Source of the DNA: an uncultured Eubacterium sp.
GTDB taxonomy: Bacteria; Bacillota; Clostridia; Lachnospirales; Lachnospiraceae
Assembly (NCBI GenBank): GCA_947088865.1
Contig: CAMUHY010000007.1
Coordinates: forward strand, 82,798 to 146,797
Reading direction: 5' to 3'
Length of the DNA: 64,000 nucleotides
Of this stretch, positions 54,986 to 63,884 are shown piece by piece. The translations under genes were made by a program, and so were the position numbers. Numbering within the stretch: position 1 is the stretch's first letter; every line of letters begins with the position of its first letter. The notes below the pieces were generated by a model, which was given only the letters and a program-made list of their open reading frames with translations, searched no databases and had not been told where the DNA came from.

Positions 54986-55984
54986 ATGGGTAAAGATATA
55001 GAAAATCCTAACGAAGAAGAAATTATCAATGTACACTTACTAGAGGATTTTGATGAACCAGACGATAATTTTGAAGACCTTGAAAATCCCATAGATGATG
55101 GATTTTTTATTGAAGATGAAATACTAGACGAAGAAAATATTGATTTTTATGAAGAACCTGAGGATACCCAAGAAGATGCTGATGAAGTGTTTGAGAAAAA
55201 AGAACATAATAAACGCGTAGGCAATATCATAAGGCGTACTATACTTATCATTTCCATTGCTATATTCTGCTTTTCTGCATATAAGCTTTTAGGCATATTA
55301 TTAGAGTACAAACAAGGAAATGATATCTACAAAAGTATTGCAAATAATGTAGAAAATAATAATGATGACTTTGAAGGCAATATTAATGGCGAAGATATTG
55401 TTGTTCCATTTAAATATGACCATAATGCTCTTTTAGCAATTAATCCCGATGCATTAGGCTATATTTATGTTCCAAGTATTGATTTAAGACTTCCATTTGT
55501 TCAAAGCCATGACAATGAAGAATATCTGTCTACAACGATTAACGGCGTGACAAATTCTAATGGCTGTCCGTTTTTAGACTGCAATATAACAGGTGGGATG
55601 TCTGCTATGCACTTAATTATTTATGGACATACGCTTTATAGCAATGAAATGTTTTCTAAATTACATAGTTACAGTAGTTCAGATTTTTATTCTTCTGAGG
55701 ACAATGATAAATTTTTTATATACACGGAAGATAAATTAAAAGAATACCGTATATTCAGTGTCAATTACAATGAACCTATCAGTGCTACTTTTAGCTATAA
55801 TTTTTCTTCACAATCTAGTATGAGAAATTATGCACAGACGCAAAAAGAGTTGTCTATCTATTCAACACCTTATGATGTCAGTGAGGCAACACAGATTGTA
55901 TCTCTTGTAACATGTGCAGATGGCGGTAATACACGACTTGTTGTTCAAGGAGTATACGTTGGGGAAACTACTATATCGGATTAA
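54986..55984 (+). CDS. srtB: Class B sortase
   Basis: 332 residues. A long acidic cytosolic N-terminus (about 1-70; NPNEEEIINVHLLEDFDEPD), one membrane helix (about 83-105) and the sortase core: YIYVPSIDLRLPFVQSHDNE, catalytic His in YGHTLYSNEMFSKL, Cys in LVTCADGG and Arg in NTRLVVQG. It should anchor proteins to peptidoglycan outside the membrane. No sorting-signal substrate is adjacent. It is likely cotranscribed with the aldolase gene. The ~70-residue acidic extension is unusual for sortases. Confidence 0.93.
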   Translation: MGKDIENPNEEEIINVHLLEDFDEPDDNFEDLENPIDDGFFIEDEILDEENIDFYEEPEDTQEDADEVFEKKEHNKRVGNIIRRTILIISIAIFCFSAYKLLGILLEYKQGNDIYKSIANNVENNNDDFEGNINGEDIVVPFKYDHNALLAINPDALGYIYVPSIDLRLPFVQSHDNEEYLSTTINGVTNSNGCPFLDCNITGGMSAMHLIIYGHTLYSNEMFSKLHSYSSSDFYSSEDNDKFFIYTEDKLKEYRIFSVNYNEPISATFSYNFSSQSSMRNYAQTQKELSIYSTPYDVSEATQIVSLVTCADGGNTRLVVQGVYVGETTISD

Positions 55985-56077
55985 GTTTAAGACAATCAAA
56001 TTTGCATAAATTTTATTTGTTCTTACCACATTTTTACTAAAATAAACTTAATTATTTAATTTAATACAAAAAAACAC

Positions 56078-56106
56078 TTGCATTATAAGTTGTTTTGAGT
56101 TATTTT
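56078..56106 (+). promoter_or_regulatory. Sigma-A promoter of glnA
   Basis: TTGCAT (56078-56083), 17-nt spacer, TATTTT (56101-56106), after the sortase stop. It starts a roughly 135-nt leader. Confidence 0.55.
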
Positions 56107-56144
56107 AATTAAAAGCGACTAACGTCGTAATTTAATAGTAGAAC

Positions 56145-56198
56145 AAAGGCGTTCCAATTATTTTAATTTGTTTTAGGATAATGGGATGCCTTTTTTGA
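56145..56198 (+). terminator. Terminator in the glnA leader (possible attenuator)
   Basis: Stem aaggcgttccaattat / ataatgggatgcctt with T6 (56191-56196), 50 nt before the glnA ATG. A small upstream gcgac/gtcg hairpin and a competing gaac/gttc pairing (56141-56154) could form an antiterminator. Confidence 0.65.
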
Positions 56199-56249
56199 TT
56201 GTACTATTAAAATATTTTCTACATAAATAATAGAAAGGGATGGAAAAAT

Positions 56250-58361
56250 ATGAGTGAAATTTTCAATGTTGCTGACATTTTTGGTCAAAATGTATTTAAC
56301 GATGCTGTTATGAGAGCGCGCCTTCCAAAAAATGTCTATAAAAATCTCAAACTTGCCATATCTGGTGAAAAGGAGCTTGTGCTTGCCGATGCTGATGTCA
56401 TTGCCAATGCTATGAAGGATTGGGCTATTGAAAAAGGCGCTACCCATTACACACATTGGTTTCAGCCATTGACTGGAACAACTGCTGAAAAACATGATTC
56501 CTTTATTTCTGCGCCTAAAGAAGACGGAAAAATTCTTATGGAGTTTTCAGGAAAGGAATTGATTAAAGGTGAACCTGATGCTTCTTCTTTCCCATCAGGC
56601 GGACTTCGAGCTACATTTGAAGCACGTGGATATACGGCATGGGATTGCACATCTCCTGCTTTTATCCGAGAAGATGCCACTGGTGCAACACTTTGCATTC
56701 CTACGGCATTCTGTTCTTATACAGGTGAAGCGCTCGACCAAAAGACCCCTCTTCTTCGTTCAATGGACGCTATCAATGAACAGTCCCTTAGAATACTTCG
56801 CTTATTTGGAAATACAACGTCCAAAAAAGTCACACCATCTGTGGGGGCAGAACAAGAGTATTTTATTGTTGACCGAGCAAAATATCTTCAAAGAAAAGAC
56901 TTGATATTTTCTGGTCGTACCTTATTTGGCGCTATGCCACCTAAAGGTCAAGAGCTTGAAGACCACTATTTTGGCGCTATTCGTGACAGAATTGGCTCTT
57001 TTATGAAAGATGTCAACAAAGAATTATGGAAATTAGGTGTTACGGCTAAGACCCAGCATAATGAGGTTGCACCTGCACAGCATGAATTAGCTCCAATATA
57101 TGCACAGTGCAATACTGCCACAGACAATAACCAACTTACAATGGAATTGCTTAAAAAGGTTGCTTACCGACATAATCTTGTTTGTCTTCTCCATGAAAAA
57201 CCATTTGATGGCGTAAATGGTTCTGGCAAGCATAACAATTGGTCACTTACTTCAGATGATGGCATTAATCTTTTGGAACCTGGCAAAACACCTCATGAGA
57301 ATATTCAATTCCTTCTTGTACTTGGCGCTGTTATGAAAGCCGTTGACACCCATGCTGACTTACTGCGTGAATCCGCATCAGATGTTGGTAATGACCATCG
57401 ACTTGGCGCAAACGAGGCACCTCCTGCAATTATTTCCATGTTTGTAGGCGAACAGCTTGAGGACGTTATTGAGCAGCTTATTGACAAAGGGGACGCTACC
57501 AGCTCAATCCAAAAAGGAAAATTAAAAACGGGCGCTTCTGCACTTCCCGATTTCAACAAAGATGCAACGGATAGAAACAGAACTTCTCCATTTGCATTTA
57601 CAGGCAACAAATTTGAGTTTCGTATGGTAGGTTCTTCTGATTCCATCGCTCCTGCCAATGTTGTACTCAATACAATTGTTGCTGAAAGTTTTAGAGAAAT
57701 TGCGGATGAACTTGAAAAGGCAGATAATTTTGATATGGCTTGCCATGATATGATTAAAAAGTTGTTTACAAATCATCATAGAATTGTTTTTAACGGCAAT
57801 GGATATTCTGATGATTGGATAGAAGAAGCTGAAAGACGCGGACTTCCTAATATTACATCTATGGTTGATGCCATTCCTGCTCTTATCACAGACAAAGCAG
57901 TAAAATTATTTGAAAGTTTCGGCGTATTTACAAAAGCCGAATTGGAATCTCGTGTTGAAATTCAATATGAGGGTTACTCAAAAGCAATTAATATTGAAGC
58001 TCGAACCATGATAGATGTTGCTGGCAAACAAATTATACCAGCCGTTATCTCTTATTCAACAGAACTTGCTAATTCTGTACTGGCAGTTTCAAACGCTGGT
58101 GCTGACGCTAGCGCACAAAAAGAATTGTTAAACGATGTTTCTGCATTATTAAAGGATATGAAATCTGCACTTGCAACTCTTATTGATGTCACAGAAAAAG
58201 CTGGAAATATCACAGACGCAAGCGAACAGGCAAAATTTTACAGAGATACCGTAAAAACTGCCATGACACAATTACGAACACCTGCTGATAAACTTGAAAT
58301 GATGGTTGATAAAAAATTCTGGCCATTCCCATCCTATGGTGATTTGATGTTTGAGGTGTAG
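56250..58361 (+). CDS. glnA: Glutamine synthetase type III
   Basis: 703 residues, the GSIII size. The N-terminal GSIII-specific region, then [55 protein letters not shown], and [20 protein letters not shown] plus [19 protein letters not shown] supply the metal, ATP and glutamate site residues. It fixes ammonia to glutamate. SD AAAGGGATGG. It is monocistronic with its own promoter and leader terminator; a PII gene lies 8 kb upstream. Confidence 0.97.
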   Translation: MSEIFNVADIFGQNVFNDAVMRARLPKNVYKNLKLAISGEKELVLADADVIANAMKDWAIEKGATHYTHWFQPLTGTTAEKHDSFISAPKEDGKILMEFSGKELIKGEPDASSFPSGGLRATFEARGYTAWDCTSPAFIREDATGATLCIPTAFCSYTGEALDQKTPLLRSMDAINEQSLRILRLFGNTTSKKVTPSVGAEQEYFIVDRAKYLQRKDLIFSGRTLFGAMPPKGQELEDHYFGAIRDRIGSFMKDVNKELWKLGVTAKTQHNEVAPAQHELAPIYAQCNTATDNNQLTMELLKKVAYRHNLVCLLHEKPFDGVNGSGKHNNWSLTSDDGINLLEPGKTPHENIQFLLVLGAVMKAVDTHADLLRESASDVGNDHRLGANEAPPAIISMFVGEQLEDVIEQLIDKGDATSSIQKGKLKTGASALPDFNKDATDRNRTSPFAFTGNKFEFRMVGSSDSIAPANVVLNTIVAESFREIADELEKADNFDMACHDMIKKLFTNHHRIVFNGNGYSDDWIEEAERRGLPNITSMVDAIPALITDKAVKLFESFGVFTKAELESRVEIQYEGYSKAINIEARTMIDVAGKQIIPAVISYSTELANSVLAVSNAGADASAQKELLNDVSALLKDMKSALATLIDVTEKAGNITDASEQAKFYRDTVKTAMTQLRTPADKLEMMVDKKFWPFPSYGDLMFEV

Positions 58362-58456
58362 GATTTTGATTGGAAATGATGTGTTTAATGATTCATTTAA
58401 TATTTAAGAATTTATGATTGCTTCATTGTTTTAAGGTTCATCGTTTGGATTTTATT

Positions 58457-58531
58457 CCCGCGAGCAATGAGCCAAGTGCCGTGCTTGCACGAGCATAAAG
58501 TCAGCAAGCTGACTTGGCGAATGCCGCGAGG
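58457..58531. other. GC-rich structured intergenic element
   Basis: About 75 bp of much higher GC than the surroundings. gccaagt/acttggc form an outer stem enclosing gtgc-tt-gcac and tcag-caag-ctga hairpins, bracketed by the direct repeat ccgcgag. Directly followed by a strong terminator. No second copy in this window; may be a dispersed repeat or a small RNA. Confidence 0.5.
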
Positions 58532-58532
58532 G

Positions 58533-58572
58533 TCAAAGACCCCGTTGCTTGCAGCGGGGTCTTTGATTTTTT
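58533..58572 (+). terminator. Strong terminator downstream of glnA
   Basis: Stem tcaaagaccccg.tgc / gca.cggggtctttga followed by T6. Confidence 0.9.
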
Positions 58573-58628
58573 AAATTTAATAATTTAAAATATGTTTTAT
58601 ATTTTTAAGATATAAATAATTTTTATAG

Positions 58629-58693
58629 AAATGCTCTAAATACCTGTCAATTATGATTTTTATCATAGTTTATAAAGTATTTAGAGCATTTTT
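58629..58693. terminator. Second long hairpin terminator
   Basis: 15-bp stem aaatgctctaaatac/gtatttagagcattt, inner atgat/atcat stem, T-run after the + strand arm and A-run before it, so it may act in both directions. Confidence 0.75.
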
Positions 58694-58710
58694 GTTATAA
58701 ATAAATTATT

Positions 58711-58777
58711 TTAATCCCATCAAGCCCCACTTATGCCTTTGCAACATTGAAGTGGGAGACTTTCTTGATGAGATTAA
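58711..58777. repeat. Palindromic repeat R2 (ttatgcctttgca family)
   Basis: Nested arms ttaatc..catcaag / cttgatg.agattaa outside and ccccactt / aagtggg inside around atgcctttgcaacattg. Same family as R1 (46382) and R3 (59791). Confidence 0.6.
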
Positions 58778-58781
58778 ACAA

Positions 58782-58994
58782 TCACAATTTTTCGTCATCA
58801 GGAACAAACTCCATAATATCCTCAATTTGACAATTAAGAATCGTGCATAAACGATTAATAATAAGTGTTTTAACTATCATATTTTTTCTAAGTCTTTGAA
58901 GTTGTGATTTATCAATCCCATAATCTTTAATCAATTTATATTGGCTAATATTTTTCTTTTTTAAAGTAATCCATAATCTATCATATTTTATCAT
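58782..58994 (-). CDS. Small XRE-family HTH regulator (copy 1)
   Basis: 70 residues, essentially one HTH domain: LWITLKKKNISQYKLIKDYG, then IDKSQLQRLRKNMIVKTLII and NRLCTILNCQIEDIMEFVPD. Typical of short Cro/C1-type repressors. Some 340 bp upstream on the same strand is a paralogue with about 80% identity, and the upstream non-coding sequence is duplicated too. A palindrome gcgtatacgc (59049-59058) in the promoter region is the likely operator. Confidence 0.85.
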   Translation of the reverse strand: MIKYDRLWITLKKKNISQYKLIKDYGIDKSQLQRLRKNMIVKTLIINRLCTILNCQIEDIMEFVPDDEKL

Positions 58995-59048
58995 TCCATT
59001 CTCCTCTTATATTACATTTTAAAAGGAAATGTTTTATAATAATATGGT

Positions 59049-59058
59049 GCGTATACGC
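59049..59058. promoter_or_regulatory. Palindromic operator candidate 1
   Basis: gcgtatacgc within ggtgcgtatacgctcccta, about 55 nt before HTH copy 1. The equivalent site before copy 2 is gcgtatatgc (59390-59399). Confidence 0.5.
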
Positions 59059-59120
59059 TCCCTATTTTATAAAGTAAAAAAATGGAGTATTTTAAAACAA
59101 AAAACTTTTAAAATACCCCA

Positions 59121-59336
59121 TTACTTTATATTTTCATCATCAGGAATGAACTCCATAATATCCTCAATTTGACAATTAAGAATCGTGCATAAACGATTAA
59201 TAATGATAGTTTTAACAACCATATTTTTTCTAAGCCTTTGAAGTTGCGCTTTATCAACACCATAATCTTTAACTAATTTATATTGGCTGATATTTTTTTC
59301 TTTTAAAGTAATCCATAATCGGTCAAATTTTATCAT
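59121..59336 (-). CDS. Small XRE-family HTH regulator (copy 2)
   Basis: 71 residues, paralogue of copy 1. Differences concentrate in the recognition part (DKAQLQRLRKNMVVKTIIIN versus DKSQLQRLRKNMIVKTLIIN) and the tail. SD GGAGGAAG lies before the ATG. It is divergent from a small gene at 59456, with the palindrome gcgtatatgc between them. Confidence 0.85.
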   Translation of the reverse strand: MIKFDRLWITLKEKNISQYKLVKDYGVDKAQLQRLRKNMVVKTIIINRLCTILNCQIEDIMEFIPDDENIK

Positions 59337-59389
59337 AACCTCTTCCTCCTACTTGTATTTTAATAGGTAGTGATTTATAATGATATGGT

Positions 59390-59399
59390 GCGTATATGC
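59390..59399. promoter_or_regulatory. Palindromic operator candidate 2
   Basis: gcgtatatgc, one base off the perfect palindrome of site 1, in the divergent region between HTH copy 2 and the gene at 59456. Confidence 0.45.
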
Positions 59400-59455
59400 T
59401 CCCTATTTAAAAAAAGGAAAATTAGCTACTAAAAATATAAAAGGAGACCATATTT

Positions 59456-59737
59456 ATGGATGTAAAAATTTTTAAAGATAAACTATTTGATTTGTTAAAT
59501 GATAGTGAATGTATGAATATTTCAGATATTGACACAGATGACAAAAATAACATTTTTTCGATTAGATTAACTGATGGCAACATATTTGAAATTGAATGTA
59601 GACAATTTAAAATAAAAAACGATGAACAAAAAATGACAGAAAAATTATTAGATATATTGGCAAATGAAAGAATAAATAATACTTTAAACATATTAGTTAA
59701 GCGGATATTCGCAATCCGCTACGCTACTTACTCATAA
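59456..59737 (+). CDS. Hypothetical small protein with repeat-derived C-terminus
   Basis: 93 residues, unknown family. The body is acidic and beta/alpha (SDIDTDDKNNIFSIRLTDGN, FEIECRQFKIKND, TEKLLDILANERINN). The last 13 residues (VKRIFAIRYATYS) are encoded by the dispersed hairpin repeat agcggat-attcgca-atccgct at 59700-59720, so the original end was probably lost by repeat insertion. SD AGGAGACC. It may be the target of the adjacent repressor. Confidence 0.5.
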   Translation: MDVKIFKDKLFDLLNDSECMNISDIDTDDKNNIFSIRLTDGNIFEIECRQFKIKNDEQKMTEKLLDILANERINNTLNILVKRIFAIRYATYS

Positions 59738-59852
59738 CCTCATAGCTACTATCGTAGCTTTTCAGTGGGAGCTTATACTCCCACTAAAACAAGGAAGTCC
59801 CCTCTTATGCCTTTGCAGCTTTGAAGTGGGGGACTTCCTTGATGAGGTTAAA
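59700..59852. repeat. Cluster of four perfect hairpins including repeat R3
   Basis: Consecutive perfect stems: agcggat/atccgct (59700-59720), agctac/gtagct (59744-59759), agtgggag/ctcccact (59764-59785) and aaggaagtcccc/gggggacttcctt (59791-59840, repeat R3). Such clusters are seen at ends of IS200/IS605-type elements, but no tnpA/tnpB is present. Confidence 0.55.
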
Positions 59853-60063
59853 AAATAATCTTTCTTATTTAAATATAAAAAAATGTCAAGAAGAAGAAAG
59901 CAAAAAAGTAAATAAGCTAAATTTAAATAAAAAGCAAACAAAACAAATTAACAAATTAATTGCTGCTATTAATCAATGTAAATTAACATATGGCTTTGTG
60001 GCTTATCAATTGGGATTTCAAGGCGGAATTAAACTTTCAGATGAATTAAGACAAATTATTTAA
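59821..60063 (+). pseudogene. Gene fragment behind the hairpin cluster
   Basis: 80-codon open frame whose first residues (MKWGTSLMRL) come from repeat R3. The remainder, lysine-rich (KKCQEEESKKVNKLNLNKKQ) and ending VAYQLGFQGGIKLSDELRQI, looks like the C-terminal part of a helical protein. No SD. Probably a gene truncated by repeat insertion, not an intact gene. Confidence 0.4.
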
Positions 60064-60164
60064 ATAATAGAAATCATTTCAAAATTTATATACTTTCAAA
60101 TTGATGTACGATAAAAGGACATCATTTGAAAGTCTTATTTACAAAAAGTGAACAAATTATTATG

Positions 60165-60735
60165 ATATAGTTGGTGTTATTCCTTGTGACCGTAATGGAC
60201 AATACAATGCTCAACTTATCTAAAAATATCAAAACACTATCTCACAGGGTATGAAAAAAAAATCCTGTCTATGTATGCAAAAGACATAACAACAGGAGAT
60301 ATTGAATCACATATGAAAAAACTCTATAATATTGATATTTCTGACAGTACAATAAGTCGTATCATGGACAAAATCTTACCCATAGTAAAAGAATGTCAAG
60401 AACGTCCATTAAAAGAAGTTTATGCAGTCGTGTTCATGGATGCCATTCATTACTATGCCCACAGTGAAGGTGAAGGACTAATTATAAAACCAGTTGTTTA
60501 TATAGCACTTAGGATAGACATGAATGAAAAAAAGATGTACTTGGAATATATGTAGGAGAAAACGAAAGTGCAAAATTTTGATTATCAATTATGAATGGAC
60601 TTAAGAATCAAGATTGTAGGAGAGATCCTAATTGCAAGTGTAGGTGGGCTTTCAGGCGTCTCACAAACAATTAAAGCTGTATATCCACAAACAGAGGTAC
60701 AACAATGTATTATTCATCAAGAGCATTTTTTGTTT
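60165..60735 (+). pseudogene. Degenerate IS256-family transposase
   Basis: Translation pieces match the mutator/IS256 transposase: VIPCDRNGQYNAQLI, ILSMYAKDITTGDIESHMKK, VVFMDAIHYYA (first catalytic Asp), IYVGENESAKF, ILIASVGGLSG and VYPQTEVQQCIIHQ. They are split by a TAA after QLI, a frameshift in an A9 run near 60260, another frameshift near 60545, a TGA at the Trp of AKFW and one more shift near 60615. The N-terminal and C-terminal thirds are missing. It is inactive. Confidence 0.85.
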
Positions 60736-60877
60736 ATCATTAGATAATAACAAAGTCTATCCTTTATTAAATTTTCTTGCAGCATCTTTAAAATTATTAA
60801 TTATTACAATAACAAATATTAACAAAAACCTTTAACAAATATGTAGCATAATATATTTTTATTAAAAAATATATTTA

Positions 60878-61711
60878 TTATTTCAACGTAATAATCGAAT
60901 TTGCCACCCTTTTCTCTTTTTTTATAGGTGTAGTATAAAAGCGTTGTTCAATTCCCCAAAGTAACATTTTTAAGTCATCTTCCTTTTCAATTTCAAATGA
61001 ATCATTTGAATTTCTTAACTTAGGACAATAATCTTCAATATAAGAAAATATTTGCTCTTGCTCAGTTTTTTTCAAATGTGAAAGAGTATCTATTGCCAAC
61101 GCAATTCTTTTTCTATTATTCTTTTTAACATTCTCCGAACAAAATCCATTTTTTAAAACAATAAAATCTTCTTTTAAAAACTTTATTGTTTCCTCCTCTG
61201 TAGCTTCTCGATAAAGTTGCTCAATTCCTTTAAATATTGTTGTTATTGAAGTTAACTTTTGAAAATAAAGAGTATCTTTTTCTTTTACATAAATTGCATC
61301 AGGAATTTCATTGATAGTAATAATAGAAATATCTTCATCATATTTTAAATTATCACCTATATGTAGTCCTTTTCTTTTTTTTATTAATTGCGTCTTATTA
61401 ATTTTTTGAAAATATAATTCATTTTGTTCCTGTACAAAAATATAATCAATTTTATTAAAATCTTTTGCTAAAAAAGTATCAAAATCTACTGTTTCAAATG
61501 AACTTGAAATAATATCAATAGTATATTTTGAATTTGAAAAATCTTTAATATAATACCATTCCCCATCTTCTAATAATGTTTGTGGATTGTAAACGCTACT
61601 ATTCTGAATTAATTCTTTACTTGTGGGATAAATTGGTTTATCTATATATAAAAGTTTCCTATATTTGTTCATATCTTCTCGAATACGTATTTTTGCAAAT
61701 AATTGGCTCAT
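60878..61711 (-). CDS. KwaB-like (DUF4868-type) protein, candidate Kiwa component
   Basis: 277 residues, soluble, lysine/glutamate-rich. The middle and C-terminal pattern resembles DUF4868/KwaB: DYIFVQEQNELYFQKINKTQ, PDAIYVKEKDTLYFQKLTSI, TTIFKGIEQLYREATEEE, and a terminal segment EKEDDLKMLLWGIEQRFYTT followed by KRVANS. KwaB acts with the membrane protein KwaA in Kiwa phage defence. The gene starts 6 nt after the four-helix protein's stop with AGGAA as SD, so they are one operon. Recognition is from pattern memory, not a search; it is shorter than the KwaB proteins of ~315 residues I know. Confidence 0.5.
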   Translation of the reverse strand: MSQLFAKIRIREDMNKYRKLLYIDKPIYPTSKELIQNSSVYNPQTLLEDGEWYYIKDFSNSKYTIDIISSSFETVDFDTFLAKDFNKIDYIFVQEQNELYFQKINKTQLIKKRKGLHIGDNLKYDEDISIITINEIPDAIYVKEKDTLYFQKLTSITTIFKGIEQLYREATEEETIKFLKEDFIVLKNGFCSENVKKNNRKRIALAIDTLSHLKKTEQEQIFSYIEDYCPKLRNSNDSFEIEKEDDLKMLLWGIEQRFYTTPIKKEKRVANSIITLK

Positions 61712-61717
61712 TTCCTT

Positions 61718-62233
61718 TTATCCTTTCCCAATGTATGTTGTATCATTAATTCTTCTAAGCTCTTTTAAAATTATATTTTGTGTATTTCTTATTACTCTAC
61801 CTTTTATTATTACAAATACTTTTGTTCCTTGTACTGTTATTACATGATAAAAATGATATCCAAACAGTAAAAAAATAGGATTAAAATATTGTGTTTGCGT
61901 TAAAAATGTAAATATAAATATAATTGCATAAATAAAACATAATGTTTTTGAATCATTAATACTCAATGCAATAAAAAAATACCCTAAATATATTGGTAAA
62001 AAATCATTGTCTGCTAAAATACATTCTTTACAATTTTGTATTTGGTCACGACTTAAAAAAGTAAACGATATAATTGAAATTAATGACAATATTACAGGAA
62101 TAAATAAAAGACCTATACCCACTATTTCTGATTTAAATATGCCAAATGTCCAACTTTCTTTTATACCAAAAACTACTACCATCCAAGATGTTGCATTTAA
62201 TGTTAGTATTAAACGAAAAATAATATTAATCAC
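61718..62233 (-). CDS. KwaA-like four-helix membrane protein, candidate Kiwa component
   Basis: 171 residues with a GTG start. Four membrane helices (near 2-22, 33-60, 80-97, 98-116), and a C-terminal cytosolic tail containing FNPIFLLFGYHFYHVITVQG and RVIRNTQNIILKELRRINDT ending TTYIGKG. Size, topology and the following DUF4868-like gene fit KwaA of the Kiwa defence system. Location next to a tyrosine recombinase and a dead transposase supports a mobile or defence island. Other small membrane families cannot be excluded. Confidence 0.5.
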   Translation of the reverse strand: MINIIFRLILTLNATSWMVVVFGIKESWTFGIFKSEIVGIGLLFIPVILSLISIISFTFLSRDQIQNCKECILADNDFLPIYLGYFFIALSINDSKTLCFIYAIIFIFTFLTQTQYFNPIFLLFGYHFYHVITVQGTKVFVIIKGRVIRNTQNIILKELRRINDTTYIGKG

Positions 62234-62963
62234 TCTCTTTTCCCTTTCGTTTTAATATATCATTTTAAATTATTATAAAAATATACTTTTATGCAACTAT
62301 ATTTTTATTAATAGTAATTAAATTTACTTATTTTTTAACTTTAAAAAGCGAATAACAAAAATCTCATTAATGATATTCTATTTCTAAGTAATATAAAAAA
62401 ATTTACTGTGCAAGCTTTTTATTCAAATTATACCATTTATCTAATTTAATTCAAGTTAAATATTTTTTATTTTCTGATAAATATATCAAATTATTTGAGT
62501 TATTCTAACTTGCAAAAATCAAAATAATTCAAAATATATTAATATAAATTCATAATCTCAATATGCCTACCATCAAATTAATAATCTCTATTTTTATCAT
62601 GAAATAAAGATATGTTCTCACTGCAATTTACTTTTTAATATATATAATAAAAGTCTATTTTACTTATATTAAACAAATTTTAATTCTTTTAGCTTCTGTA
62701 ATTCTATATTTACAACATATATAAACTATAAATATGCAAAAAGAAAATGTTTTAATTTTCTATTTTTTTAATCAACTTATATTATCTTATCTTTCATGTG
62801 ATTTTTTATTGTCTATTCAAATCCACATAATTTACACCTTAATATAAACATTGATTTTCTTCTTTATTTGTATAATATATATTAAGTATAAAAAAGCAAG
62901 TTTTAATCCATAATAAATCATAAACTTTTTACAAATTTATAATATACAAAAGGAGATTTCATT
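62234..62963. other. Extremely AT-rich non-coding stretch
   Basis: About 730 bp at visibly below 20% GC with no gene or clear repeat on either strand. It separates the Kiwa-like operon from the recombinase gene. Promoters for both divergent units should lie here; many TATAAT-like boxes make individual calls meaningless. It could also contain a recombination site for the integrase. Confidence 0.5.
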
Positions 62964-63884
62964 ATGAATAACTTAAACAATCAAATAAATAATTATCTTG
63001 AATATTGCCAATACCAAAAAAGATTGGATGATAAATCTCTAAAAGCATATCGAATTGATTTAGGACAATTTTCACAGCAATATATGAAAACAAGAATAAC
63101 AGAGATTACTTCTGATATGTTAGAAAGTTATATTACTATTCTAAATAAAACCTACAAACCTAAAACAGTTAAAAGAAAAATTGCATCCTTAAAAGCTTTT
63201 TTTAGCTATTTAGAATATAAAGATTACATTGAAAAAAATCCTTTTAATAAAGTAAAGACAAAATTTCGTGAACCTATTATTCTTCCAAAGACAATTCCTC
63301 TTTATACAGTAGAAACCTTTTTAGCTACCATTTATAAACAACAAAAAGAAGCAAATACCATTTATCAAAAAAGAAATGCACTGCGAGATGCAGCTGTTAT
63401 TGAACTTCTATTTGCTACTGGATTACGAATTTCTGAGCTATGTTCCTTAAGAAAAAATGATATCGATTTATTTGACCAAACTGTTTTGGTATATGGAAAA
63501 GGCTCTAAAGAAAGACGAATACAAATAGGAAATGATGATGTTATAAAAATATTGAAACAATATAAAAAAGAATATGAAGTAGAAATCGAAAACTGTAACT
63601 ATTTTTTTGCAAATCAATCTGGGCAAAAATTATCTGACCAAGCTGTAAGAAGAATGATTAACAAATACTCCTCTATTGCAGCAATTGATTTACATATCAC
63701 ACCTCATATGTTTCGCCATACTTTTGCAACAAGCCTTTTAGAGGCAGATGTTGATATTCGTTATATTCAGGAAATGTTGGGACACAGTTCTATTAATATC
63801 ACACAAATATATACTCATGTAGCTATGTCCAAACAACGTGATATATTGATAAATAAACATCCAAGAAAGGATTTTCATATATAA
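62964..63884 (+). CDS. Tyrosine recombinase (XerC/XerD-like integrase)
   Basis: 306 residues. N-terminal SAM-like core-binding domain (about 1-90; YLEYCQYQKRLDDKSLKAYR), catalytic domain with Arg in LLFATGLRISELCSLR, Lys in VYGKGSKERRI, H-x-x-R in ITPHMFRHTFATSLL, His in MLGHSSINITQ and Tyr nucleophile in IYTHVAMSK. All catalytic residues are intact. Length fits XerC/D or a small phage-type integrase. SD AGGAGA. It is not in a housekeeping context; it probably belongs to the accessory island. Confidence 0.92.
   Translation: MNNLNNQINNYLEYCQYQKRLDDKSLKAYRIDLGQFSQQYMKTRITEITSDMLESYITILNKTYKPKTVKRKIASLKAFFSYLEYKDYIEKNPFNKVKTKFREPIILPKTIPLYTVETFLATIYKQQKEANTIYQKRNALRDAAVIELLFATGLRISELCSLRKNDIDLFDQTVLVYGKGSKERRIQIGNDDVIKILKQYKKEYEVEIENCNYFFANQSGQKLSDQAVRRMINKYSSIAAIDLHITPHMFRHTFATSLLEADVDIRYIQEMLGHSSINITQIYTHVAMSKQRDILINKHPRKDFHI

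Noticed and set aside
58782-59336. Toxin-antitoxin module formed by the two small HTH proteins
   Set aside because: They are paralogues of each other and no toxin-like partner is adjacent; the 59456 frame has no toxin signature.
62234-62963. CRISPR array or repeat cluster in the AT desert
   Set aside because: No regularly spaced repeats are present; the similarity between segments is only due to low complexity.
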